The notes beneath the pieces were generated by a model. That model was given only the letters and a program-made list of their open reading frames with translations. It ran no database searches and was not told the DNA's origin. DNA of 55,504 nt from the NCBI RefSeq assembly GCF_001939115.1, contig NZ_MQTZ01000018.1:1-55504 (forward strand), read 5' to 3'. This stretch comes from Leptolyngbya sp. 'hensonii' (lineage in GTDB: Bacteria > Cyanobacteriota > Cyanobacteriia > GCF-001939115). Both the position numbers and the translations under genes were made by a program. Shown here piece by piece: positions 17,439 through 25,727 of the stretch (the stretch's first letter is position 1; each line of letters opens with the position of its first letter).

Positions 17439-18714
17439 CTATCGGTCCCCTTGCGGGGAATGGGTAATGGAACTCTGGCATTCATGGTGGTGGTGGGTTT
17501 CGCACCCTCAGTCTCTGAGTCGTTCGTCCCAGGTTTCCGTCCCCTTGCGGGGAATGGGTAATGAAACTGTCTCAAGGCTTGTTTGCCGAATTGGTTCGGC
17601 GGAAAGTGTTTCCGTCCCCTTGCGGGGAATGGGTAATGAAACTTTGGTGGGAAAACTCAGGAGTGCCAAAAGCACTCTTGGAGTTTCCGTCCCCTTGCGG
17701 GGAATGGGTAATGAAACTTGAAGATTCCTTCGTTCGACTCAAATCGAAAATTTTGGTTTCCGTCCCCTTGCGGGGAATGGGTAATGAAACCAAGATGACG
17801 GATCCAGACATCTTGATGCGGGACTATAACGCAGCAAGTTTCCGTCCCCTTGCGGGGAATGGGTAATGAAACTCAACGGGAGAGCGATCGTCAGTCCCAT
17901 CGTGCCCGCAAGGTGAGCAGTTTCCGTCCCCTTGCGGGGAATGGGTAATGAAACTGTGCAGCAAAACCCAACGTAGTTGGGAATGGGGCGGTGGAAAGTT
18001 TCCGTCCCCTTGCGGGGAATGGGTAATGAAACTGTTGGTTTTCGCATCCACAATTATGGGATTAACCCCAGTAGCGTTTCCATCCCCTTGCGGGGAATGG
18101 GTAATGAAACAGTTAAGGGATCGCAAGGTTTCTGCTGGTGCCAATGGGTGTTTCCATCCCCTTGCGGGGAATGGGTAATGAAACCTCGTTCGGTTGTCCG
18201 TTCCAGCGATCCAAAAGCGGTTAAGGTTTCCATCCCCTTGCGGGGAATGGGTAATGAAACGCAGCTATGAAAAGCTGCCGATCGAAAAAGCTGAAGAGCT
18301 TTTGTTTCCATCCCCTTGCGGGGAATGGGTAATGAAACATACTTTTGATCCTAATGCGTTTCGCCGCATGACATTTGAAGAAGTTTCCATCCCCTTGCGG
18401 GGAATGGGTAATGAAACTTTACAAAGCGATCGTTTCTCAGAATGTTCTCTTCCAAGTTTCCATCCCCTTGCGGGGAATGGGTAATGAAACGCAATTAGTC
18501 CGCGAGAACCTCGTGTGTCCTCATTGGTTAGTGTTTCCATCCCCTTGCGGGGAATGGGTAATGAAACAGACTGGTCTCTTGCGATATCCAAGACGGTGCC
18601 CTAGTCCAGTTTCCATCCCCTTGCGGGGAATGGGTAATGAAACCTGGATATCAAAATCGTGATAATTTTGGAGATTCTCGTTTCCATCCCCTTGCGGGGA
18701 ATGGGTAATGAAAC
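17439..18714 (-). CRISPR. CRISPR array 2 (17 repeats of 35 bp, first one degenerate)
   Basis: Repeats start at 17439 (degenerate), 17533, 17608, 17683, 17756, 17838, 17920, 17998, 18076, 18150, 18226, 18304, 18383, 18456, 18533, 18609 and 18680. The plus strand begins GTTTCCGTCCCC or GTTTCCATCCCC and ends ATGGGTAATGAAAC. Spacers are 36-47 bp, except 59 bp after the degenerate repeat. The degenerate repeat on the left and the cas1-cas2 remnants on the right put the leader on the right, so transcription is on the minus strand. Repeats 17533-17998 have G and repeats 18076-18680 have A at the seventh base. The first 22 bases are shared with array 1. Confidence 0.97.
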
Positions 18715-18964
18715 CCTTCGTGTAGGAGACTATATCAGGAGAGCCTCCTGGAAGTCAAATCTCCATAGGTCCATTTTAAGGCCCAAAAAGCCCCCTGAAT
18801 TCGCAAAAAACGGCCTGATCGGAGGCCCAAAAGCCTTGCTAGACGCGGCATCTCCATAGGTCAACGAAGTTATGCGGTTTTCAAGGTTTTCGTGACCTAT
18901 GGAGGTCATAATCTTAATTGCTCTTACCATAGCAAAACCTCTATGAAAGTCTAGAGGGGATGCG
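18715..18964 (-). promoter_or_regulatory. Leader region of CRISPR array 2 with repeated AGGTCA-type motifs
   Basis: This non-coding region lies between array 2 and the cas2 remnant. It carries ATCTCCATAGGTC twice (18759 and 18850) and a dyad TGACCT-ATGG-AGGTCA at 18893-18908. By analogy with array 1 it is the leader. Whether it is still active is unknown, because the local adaptation genes are broken. Confidence 0.55.
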
Positions 18965-19345
18965 TTAAATTATGTAAACTTCCGGTGGGGGTTCCAGCGG
19001 CGCACTCCCGATCGTTAATGTCCTGGCCAGGGCATCTACCGGAACCCAATAGAAACGAACATTATCCTCCTCGGCTTTTACCCGTCGTTGGACCTGCTGA
19101 TGGAGCTTCCTCATCTCCTCTAGTGGTCAGTCAATCAATGACTGACTGGCAGCCACAATCCAGGTTGTTGATTGGGGTTAAATTTTGCGGGTCTTCGACC
19201 CGTCAAAATTTTCTTGACGGAACACCAGGCTCAGGAAACACTCAAACACACTTTCCTGTACCCGCCGACCATGCCCTTCCAGAAAGGTCGCCAGCTTGGT
19301 GCGCCGTCGATCGTCCGGGATATCGTAAACCACCAGTACCAGCAT
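18965..19345 (-). pseudogene. cas2: cas2, interrupted by a MITE
   Basis: From ATG 19345 the frame reads MLVLVVYDIPDDRRRTKLAT and onward to VFECFLSL, a clear Cas2 N-terminus. It is then broken by 103 inserted bases with stops. The reading resumes with EEMRKLHQQVQRRV and ends VRFYWVPVDALARTLTIGS, then PPPEVYII. Removing the insert plus the 2-bp target duplication restores a 91-codon Cas2. It differs from the Cas2 at 1936, so it is a second lineage rather than a recent copy. It followed cas1 (19358) with overlapping reading frames. Confidence 0.88.
19123..19225. mobile_element. 103-bp MITE inserted in cas2 (family C)
   Basis: The element starts GTGGTCAGTCAAT and ends (reverse complement) GTGTTCCGTCAAG, imperfect terminal inverted repeats matching at 10 of 13 positions. 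It is flanked by TA on the left and CA (a decayed TA) on the right. A TA target duplication suggests mobilisation by an IS630/Tc1-mariner-type transposase. It contains internal hairpins (GTCAAAATTTTCTTGAC). There is no coding capacity. No other copy is seen in the window. Confidence 0.7.
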
Positions 19346-19357
19346 CCCTGTCTCCCC

Positions 19358-19650
19358 TCAATCAACCCGCCGAAACCCTGCGTAAGGCGTTCCTGATTTG
19401 AGTGTCTGTTTATATCGCTGAATCTGAAGCTGGATTATCCGGTGATAGGACACCAGATCTGAGACATCTGGATGGGAAATCTTTAAGGAAATTCGTTCTT
19501 CAAAATGTTTCAGGAAAACTCTGCGGGCGGGATCATTCAAATAAACCCCTCCCTCTGGGGTGGGCCAGGTAAAATCTGTGGGCTTGAGAATTTTCTGATT
19601 CACTAGTTTCATGACCAGGGTATCGACGATCGGAGAACGGAATTTGCCTG
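19358..19650 (-). pseudogene. cas1: cas1, C-terminal fragment only
   Basis: The frame ends at TGA 19358 and encodes FRSPIVDTLVMKLVNQKI, then TWPTPEGGVYLNDPARRVFL and a C-terminus ending TPYAGFRRVD. This is the last roughly 95 residues of Cas1. The catalytic N-terminal two thirds, including the Glu and His ligands, are gone; homology stops near 19650. An ATG at 19612 would give an 84-residue product that could not integrate spacers. Confidence 0.85.
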
Positions 19651-19814
19651 ACCTAATCCAATAGACTTCTGCATCTCAAACAATATTCAGGATGTATGTA
19701 TCGATGAGAGCCCCAACTTACTACTCAGGCGTTTGTGGTTCTACCCGCCGCTCTGGATATTAAATCAATATCCAGAAGCAAAAAATCTTCGATTCAGGAG
19801 TCAAACTGCCGATT

Positions 19815-20783
19815 ATGACAGAGCCTATTTCTTGTGAAGAATCGATAACACGGATTGATGTTCTGGTTGAAAGTATCCTGGCATCATCTGCGACATCCAC
19901 TACACCACTGATGGCAGAACAGATTCAAGATGAACTCGCTAAAGTGGCAACAACATTGCAGCGGGTGAGACGTTGTTTGGTAGCTGCTCAGCAAAAACAA
20001 AATAAAATTCAGGCGTCTCAACTGGAAAGCATTGCGTCAGGATTAGAAACTGCCATTATGTCCTTTCAGCTAGACTCCTCAAAGATTCTCTTGGTTCGGC
20101 GGATGAGGCGTGATGCAGAGTTCTTTGTGCGGGAATTGACCAATCCAGTGTTCTATTGGTTCATCAATTCATTCAAGTATGTTATTTACGAATCTACGAC
20201 CCCAGTTAAGGTGCTGTTTGGGCTGATCCTTGCCTTACCTATCTATCTATTGGTACCCCAACTTCCTTATCGACAACTTGTCGAAAAAATTCTGGACCCT
20301 GTAATTCAAGAAACTCCAGCCTGTAAACAAGAGTGGTCAGTGACGCAAGTATCGGGCTTAAGTCAAGACACCATACGGTCACCGCAACAGACTCGGATTA
20401 CGGAATGCGATGTGGATCAAACTATTGCGTCCCTGGTTATGGTGGGGATTGCTGGCTCTCTTGGTAGTATTGTCAGTATCCTGACCCGCATTAAGGACTA
20501 TGAGAATGAAAAATATTCCGATACTGTCCTTCCAATCTGGATTGGTGCTCTGAAACCCTTAATTGGCGGAACTTTTGGAATTCTCATATTTACCCTGGCC
20601 AGTGCTGACCTCTTGCCTTTGAGAATCGACAGCATTGAAAAGGGGAGAGTAATTCAGAAGTGGTATGCCCTGTATGCGATTGCGTTCATTGTCGGATTCA
20701 GCGAACGATTAGTCAAAGACATTATCAGTAAAACGGAGGATCAGATTCTACCTGCCCAATCAGAATCAGGGCCGAAAAGATGA
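19815..20783 (+). CDS. Multi-pass membrane protein of unknown function next to CRISPR array 2
   Basis: This 322-residue protein has a helical, soluble N-terminal region (1-95) with coiled-coil character (VATTLQRVRRCLVAAQQKQN). Four hydrophobic segments follow, at about 134-152, 207-226, 246-268 and 283-300. The last ends in VGFSERLVKDIISK, a recurrent pattern near the C-terminus of bacterial membrane proteins with unknown roles. Between TM1 and TM2 is a loop with two cysteines that could be extracytoplasmic. It precedes a TM-CARF-like gene by 69 bp. A role in the CRISPR response is inference from neighbourhood. Confidence 0.6.
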   Translation: MTEPISCEESITRIDVLVESILASSATSTTPLMAEQIQDELAKVATTLQRVRRCLVAAQQKQNKIQASQLESIASGLETAIMSFQLDSSKILLVRRMRRDAEFFVRELTNPVFYWFINSFKYVIYESTTPVKVLFGLILALPIYLLVPQLPYRQLVEKILDPVIQETPACKQEWSVTQVSGLSQDTIRSPQQTRITECDVDQTIASLVMVGIAGSLGSIVSILTRIKDYENEKYSDTVLPIWIGALKPLIGGTFGILIFTLASADLLPLRIDSIEKGRVIQKWYALYAIAFIVGFSERLVKDIISKTEDQILPAQSESGPKR

Positions 20784-20852
20784 GATGATACGCTGATTTG
20801 CTTTGCAAGTCTTTGGATTCAATCCTACGTTAATGCGAACCAGGAAGGAAAT

Positions 20853-21431
20853 ATGGCGAACCGACGCATTAAAGACCTGATAGAGCCAGATAATTTCTGG
20901 GTGTATCTGGTTGTGGTTGTGCTGTTACTGGGGTTAGCGGCTAGTGCTTTCTCTGGGTCAATTCTCGATCTGCTGACCAGCACTGTTAAACCTCAGTGGA
21001 AATGGCTAATCCAACTTGGGGTTGTGTTGGGCGCACTTCTAACCCTATGGCCGATCGCTGGGTTGCTGAACCTGTTTGAGGCTTTGGGGCGTTCCAAAAT
21101 TGCTGTTGTGGGTACCTACCCATTGCAGGAGACCAATCGCGGTCTGATCGTCATTGCCAGTGTGGGAAGAGGAATTTCCTCTGCTAAAAGTGCGATCGAA
21201 TTCCACTGGAACAATGGCCAGGGCAAACTTCAATATTGCTGGATTATTTCGGCTGGGGATGCTTCCCTAGCATCGGCCCGATCGCTGGGGAATAAAGATC
21301 TTCTGAAATTTCCGGCTTTGCTGAATGCAAATATGAATTACCCTCATCCCCAACCCTTCTCCCGCAGGAGAAGGGAGCTAAAACTCTTGTTCCCTCTCCT
21401 TTGGGAGAGGGCTAGGGAGAGGGCTGCATAA
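20853..21431 (+). pseudogene. Two-TM protein with CARF-like domain, 3' end replaced by a MITE
   Basis: Residues 1-153 are native. Two TM helices (about 15-37 and 52-75) are followed by a Rossmann-like start RGLIVIASVGRGISSAKSAI and LQYCWIISAGDASLASA, which resembles CARF domains (strand, S-GRG loop, helix, CWII strand). Residues 155-192 are translated from a MITE starting at 21314. The remaining half of the CARF-like domain is missing and is not found downstream. Membrane CARF proteins (Cam1 type) are effectors that respond to Cas10 signals. The CARF assignment is by eye only. Confidence 0.5.
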
Positions 21432-21470
21432 GGCTCAAGCACGAAAATCATCCTTCTATTCAGCAACGCC
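21314..21470 (+). mobile_element. MITE family A, copy 1 (157 bp)
   Basis: It begins GGCTTTGCTGAAT and ends with the inverse of GGCGTTGCTGAAT. The interior has TTCTCCCGCAGGAGAAG and CCCTCTCCTTTGGGAGAGGG hairpins. It matches 41376-41532 almost base for base and 32646-32790 in reverse. Flanks here do not show a clean target duplication, which fits a deletion next to the insertion. It supplies the C-terminal codons of the TM-CARF-like gene. Confidence 0.85.
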
Positions 21471-21493
21471 TCATTTTCTCAGGATTCTCGCCC

Positions 21494-22747
21494 ATGGAAC
21501 CAACCTTTAAACAACAAAACTCCAATGAGGATCGCTCTTTATCCGAATTGTTTCAGGCCCTCGACTCCCCGGATGCCTCTACTCGAATGAGGGCAATTGA
21601 AGCTCTAGGAAAATTGGACTCTCTCGAAACAATTCCAGGTTTACTCAAAGCTTTGCAAGACGATCGATCCCGTATTCGGAGATTTGCAGCGGAGGCATTG
21701 GAGAGATTAAAGAGTCCCAGATCAATTCCAGGTTTGCTCAATGCGCTCACTCACCCAAATGTTACTGTACGGTGTCAGGCTGCTGAAATATTGGGGAAAC
21801 TGGATAGTGCTGAAGCAATTCCAGGTTTGTTGAACGCTCTGGAAGATCAGAATACCGGAGTGCGTGAACGTGCGGTTCAGGCATTAAGAACACTGGGGCG
21901 GGTTGAAGCTATACCGGGCTTACGGCGTGCTCTCCAAGATCCTGCCTCGAAGGTTCGTGAATATGCCGTTTGGGCCTTAGGAGCATTGGCAACGGCTGAA
22001 GTGGTGCCTGATTTACTCCAGATCCTGGAGGATCAGAATTCCCATCTTTGTAACAGTGCTGCCTCTACATTAGAAAAATTGAATAGTGGTGCAGTAAGTC
22101 CTCTACTACTGCAGGCCATGGAACACCCCAACCCTAGAGTACGGGGGGCTGTAGCTAAGATCTTGGGTAACCTGAGTTGTGTTGAAGCGATCCCTAGTTT
22201 GCTCAAAGCCCTTCAAGATCCCGATCCTAATGTTCGTTTGCATGTCGCTTTAGCGTTGGGGAAATTAGGCCGGGTTGAAGCAGTTCCTCAGTTAGTATCA
22301 GCCCTCGAATCCAAACAGTTTGTGGTTCAGATAGCTCAGGTGTTAGGCAAGTTGGATAGTGCAGAAGCAATTCCCAGCTTGCTCCAGGCCCTTGAAACCC
22401 TGAACCCCTCTGTTGTGGGAACTGTCGGGCAAGCATTAGGGCAATTGGGCTGTATCGAAGCTATTCCCAGGTTGATTCGCATTATTGATCGGTATGATGA
22501 ATGGCCCCATGATGAGGTTGGCGCTGCCGCAGCTTACGCCTTAAGGAGCTTCGATCGTGTTAAAGCAATTCCCAGCTTGCTCCAGGCCCTCAAACTTTCC
22601 AATCATTTGGCTTTAGAGAGCGTTGCGATCGCACTCAGCCAAGTACGGCGTGAAGCAGAATCTGGGTTACTTGAGGCCCTGGAAAGCCCAGATACGAGAG
22701 TGCGTACTGGAGCGGATTTTGTGCTGAAGAAATTAGATCATGATTGA
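21494..22747 (+). CDS. HEAT-repeat protein
   Basis: This 417-residue protein is made of about thirteen HEAT/PBS-lyase-type repeats of around 31 residues, for example AIPGLLKALQDDRSRIRRFA and AIPSLLQALETLNPSVV. There is no signal peptide and no other domain. Such scaffolds mediate protein-protein contacts, and in cyanobacteria the repeat is also used by phycobilin lyases, but I see nothing specific to those. It starts 24 bp after the MITE in the same direction as the membrane genes. The function is unknown. Confidence 0.75.
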   Translation: MEPTFKQQNSNEDRSLSELFQALDSPDASTRMRAIEALGKLDSLETIPGLLKALQDDRSRIRRFAAEALERLKSPRSIPGLLNALTHPNVTVRCQAAEILGKLDSAEAIPGLLNALEDQNTGVRERAVQALRTLGRVEAIPGLRRALQDPASKVREYAVWALGALATAEVVPDLLQILEDQNSHLCNSAASTLEKLNSGAVSPLLLQAMEHPNPRVRGAVAKILGNLSCVEAIPSLLKALQDPDPNVRLHVALALGKLGRVEAVPQLVSALESKQFVVQIAQVLGKLDSAEAIPSLLQALETLNPSVVGTVGQALGQLGCIEAIPRLIRIIDRYDEWPHDEVGAAAAYALRSFDRVKAIPSLLQALKLSNHLALESVAIALSQVRREAESGLLEALESPDTRVRTGADFVLKKLDHD

Positions 22748-22961
22748 TCGATCGCTTCTCGAATGCATGGTATTAGCTGTGATCACCCGTTATGGCATTC
22801 ACCAGCAGATCGTCGATTTTACGCTATATCCGGCTTAGTCGGGTCAGCTCCTTCCTTGCCAGATTTGATCAGGATTGGACCATCGGGAATGATTGACAGT
22901 TCGATCGTGCAGTGATTCACAAGACGCTTGTGCATGGCGGGATTCAAGATAGGAAGGATAA

Positions 22962-23582
22962 TTAAGCTGTTACCAAGCTGTTGAGTTGCAATTCACATCG
23001 ATGAAACACATCATTCACTGCTGCGAACAGCTTATCTAACTCCTGAATGCTATAGAACATGCTGTTCAACGTAAATTGATTGTCATTGAGTTTGCCAAAT
23101 TGCCATAGGGTGCCGTTGGACGTAATTCCAAACACAATGATTTGCGGATTGTTATTGAGGCGTTGAGCCGCGATCATTTCAGCGACACACTGTCCCCAGG
23201 CAGCATCAAAATTGTCCTGTTTGGCTTCTACTAAGATAAAGTAGGGTTTGTCAAACACCACTTTGCCGAGGGGCGATCGTCGTGCCAGAATGTACTCCGG
23301 AAAACCAGACAAATTGGCATCACAGTTGAGATACCGATGACTCCACAGGGTGAATTTGGTGTAGTAACACTTCCAGACCAGTTTCAGAACCGGGTAAATT
23401 AGATTTTCACAAATCGCAAATTCGGAACTATCAACAGCTCCCTCCTGTATCATAAATTGCAAGTCTTCCCGAAATTCATCAGGAACAGTGAAATCCACAC
23501 CTGTAATAAAATTCGCCTGGGTATAGGTAACTTGAAATTCTTTTAATGTGTCACCCAAGCTCTGATAACTGCTAAATGACAT
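22962..23582 (-). CDS. Putative PD-(D/E)XK-like nuclease, unknown role
   Basis: This 206-residue protein has a segment PYFILVEAKQDNFDAAWGQC, in which E-x-K on a strand followed by a Gln-containing helix (GQCVAEMIAAQ) is typical of restriction-like nuclease folds. The upstream acidic residue is probably in DANLSGFPEYI. Related hypothetical proteins are common in cyanobacteria. It is not in an obvious operon. The 22748-22961 gap shows nothing clear. Confidence 0.5.
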   Translation of the reverse strand: MSFSSYQSLGDTLKEFQVTYTQANFITGVDFTVPDEFREDLQFMIQEGAVDSSEFAICENLIYPVLKLVWKCYYTKFTLWSHRYLNCDANLSGFPEYILARRSPLGKVVFDKPYFILVEAKQDNFDAAWGQCVAEMIAAQRLNNNPQIIVFGITSNGTLWQFGKLNDNQFTLNSMFYSIQELDKLFAAVNDVFHRCELQLNSLVTA

Positions 23583-23629
23583 AGTAACCTCACGATTCAG
23601 TGGATGGAACTTTTAGTCAGCTATTTCTA

Positions 23630-24087
23630 TCAGGCATTGTGCGTTATATTTGCAGGTCTATAAGTTTCTCTTAAGTAGGTCGGCACAATTAAATCGAAGA
23701 TAGGTGAAGGGGGCATGCCCCAGACCCCCATTTTTATAATTAATCTCACCCGATTACTTACACTCAAAACCTTTAAGATGTCCTGCTTTTGCTTCATCTC
23801 TGGTTGTTGCCCTGGTTGAAAGATCATGATCAGTCGTTCCTGTGAATCAATCAACCAACCCAACTCTGCGCCATGATTGGGACAGAATAGGATTTTGTCG
23901 ATGATCCGAGTGGGACTTTGTTCAGGAGAAATAATCTCAATCGTCCAGTCAGGAGCAACTTCAGGAGCCAGCAACGTCTGAATCGCAGTTCAACGCCTTT
24001 TATATCTGCAAATAGATTCTGGCTCTCGTTGAGAGTCAGGTTAAAGGCTTCTCGGACTTTAGCCAGGATAAACTCACTATATGGCAT
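23630..24087 (-). pseudogene. Uma2 family gene, frameshifted and MITE-disrupted
   Basis: The 5' frame (ATG 24087) gives MPYSEFILAKVREAFNLTLN and NLFADIKGVEL, then a frameshift near 23980. The second frame continues APDWTIEIISPEQSPTRIID, HGAELGWLIDSQERL and KQDILKVLSV. It is then invaded by a MITE (23672-23760) that supplies the last residues. It is a dead Uma2 gene. No other gene is visible in 24088-24292. Confidence 0.8.
23672..23760. mobile_element. MITE family B, copy 1 (89 bp)
   Basis: It begins TAAGTAGGTCGGCACAATTA and ends CTCACCCGATTACTTA. The ends form imperfect inverted repeats (AGTA, GG/CCGG, ATTAA) flanked by TA, which suggests an IS630/Tc1-type target. It shares both ends with 41696-41836, which is 52 bp longer inside. 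It sits in the Uma2 pseudogene. Confidence 0.75.
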
Positions 24088-24292
24088 ATAATTTACTCTG
24101 CAAATTCCTTTTTAAGGTGAAGAGCAATCCTGTTCGTTTCGGCTGACCTTGGATAGAACGTTCATCCGGCATTCTGTTTCACCAACTTGACAATTTTTGC
24201 TCAGACAAGGGCTAATCTCTCAGTCACCAATCAATGGAGATCGTGATAACCTGCTCCATCACCAGGTCAACTCCTGTTCAGGTCAGGACCGA

Positions 24293-24392
24293 TTACACTT
24301 GCAAAACCTGATCAGGGGATTTCGACATTAGCATCATAGATTCCCCAGAGGGGGATGGAATAGGGTAGAATATCCACAACTTTTCTGCATGA
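24293..24392 (+). promoter_or_regulatory. Upstream region of the second cas6, with Uma2 scrap
   Basis: Bases 24293-24315 are, on the minus strand, identical to the last codons (DQVLQV and stop) of the Uma2 gene at 13643. From 24316 on, the sequence matches 17053-17126 beside array 2. The conserved block GGGGATGGAATAGGGTAGAAT-like sequence just before the ATG at 24393 may contain the cas6 promoter; an extended -10 (TAGAAT) is visible at 24366. Confidence 0.5.
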
Positions 24393-25535
24393 ATGGTGAT
24401 GCCTCGGGTCACTCGTACACCTCGTAAGCAACAACAGGTCAACTCCCCCATTCCGACCTGGCCCGATGACACAGAAATCATAGGGTTAGCCCTGGAATTA
24501 CAGCCCAGGCAAGACTGTAGCCTCTACGCCCAGTACACGATCGGCCTCCATGCCTGGTTCCTGGATCAGGTGCGCCAGACCAATCCAGAGCTTTCGGCTT
24601 ACCTGCATGATGGCGAATCAGAAAAACCCTTCACTATTTCAGGCCTCAGTGATACCTTCTCATCCCAGGGCCATTCTCCCCAATTGCAGGCAGAGCGGAC
24701 CTATCGATGGGTTGTGACTGCCCTCTCCAAACCTGTGGCGGCGTGGATGCGAGGCTGGTTACAAAATCCACCCCTGGAGATTGGCCTGCGAAATGCTCCC
24801 TTGCAGATTCGCAACTGGACGATCGTCCACCCAGCAATGACCTACGCCCAGCTTCCACAAACGCCAGTTTCCGACTCACCCACCCTCACCCTGAGCTTTG
24901 AGTCACCTACCAGCTTTAGGCGTAAAGGCCATCACCTGCCCCTACCCTGGCCCACCAATGTCTTCCACAGTTACCTGCGCCGCTGGAATGACTTTTCGGG
25001 GGAAGAGATCGACCAGGAAGAGTTTCTGAATTGGGTGGATGAGTCTGTGGTGATTGTACGACACCATTTACAGTCGATGAAGGTAGTGGCTGGAAAGAGA
25101 GGCTCTGTGACCGGATTTACCGGAGCGATCGAATTTGGTCTTTCCCGTCAGGGATTGCAAGATCAGGAGTTTGTGCAATTGTTTGTGGCGTTGGGAGAAT
25201 ATGCCCCTTACTGTGGAACGGGACATAAAACCACCTTTGGTTTAGGTCAAACTCGTCTGGGTTGGTCAGCAGTTCCAGATACCCTACCTCTTCCCACCCG
25301 TCATGATTTACTGGCCCAACGAATTGCAGAGTTAACGGAACAATTCACCGCCCAGCGGAAACGAACGGGGGGAAACCGGGCTACTGACATTGCTGAAACC
25401 TGGGCTACTGTTCTGGCGCGGCGAGAACTGGGCGAGTCCTTGCAGGATATTGCTCAAGATTTAGAATTGAACTATGAAACGACGAAAACATATGTAAAAC
25501 TGGCTCGGCGGGCATTGAAAGATCCTTCCCGCTGA
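24393..25535 (+). CDS. cas6: Cas6 endoribonuclease with C-terminal helix-turn-helix
   Basis: This 380-residue protein is Cas6 in residues 1-292, with the diagnostic glycine-rich loop CGTGHKTTFGLGQ at 274-286. The C-terminal extension (about 325-378) reads TDIAETWATVLARRELGESL, then QDIAQDLELNYETTKTYVKLARRA. It looks like a sigma-70 region 4/LuxR-type HTH. The fused HTH may let the protein bind its own promoter or another DNA site. It stands alone and is not in the csm operon. It is a candidate processor of array 2 transcripts. Confidence 0.85.
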   Translation: MVMPRVTRTPRKQQQVNSPIPTWPDDTEIIGLALELQPRQDCSLYAQYTIGLHAWFLDQVRQTNPELSAYLHDGESEKPFTISGLSDTFSSQGHSPQLQAERTYRWVVTALSKPVAAWMRGWLQNPPLEIGLRNAPLQIRNWTIVHPAMTYAQLPQTPVSDSPTLTLSFESPTSFRRKGHHLPLPWPTNVFHSYLRRWNDFSGEEIDQEEFLNWVDESVVIVRHHLQSMKVVAGKRGSVTGFTGAIEFGLSRQGLQDQEFVQLFVALGEYAPYCGTGHKTTFGLGQTRLGWSAVPDTLPLPTRHDLLAQRIAELTEQFTAQRKRTGGNRATDIAETWATVLARRELGESLQDIAQDLELNYETTKTYVKLARRALKDPSR

Positions 25536-25727
25536 GGGATCCCAGCCCCTCTGTCAGCGGGCAAACTATACCAGGAGCCTGCTGTGAAGGGATGCTTCCT
25601 AATATCCACAGTACGAGTGGAAGTGACCAGTAATTAATCGGTTTGGCGCATTATAAAGTTGGCCGCTGGGAAGAACTGTCTAACGCATTGAAATGCGCAT
25701 TCCCAGGCCATCTCAGCGGGGCGTTTT

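Noticed and set aside
17439-18714. Array 2 transcribed on the plus strand with the leader on the left
   Set aside because: The degenerate repeat and irregular spacer are on the left, and the cas1-cas2 remnants are on the right. All three point to a right-hand leader.
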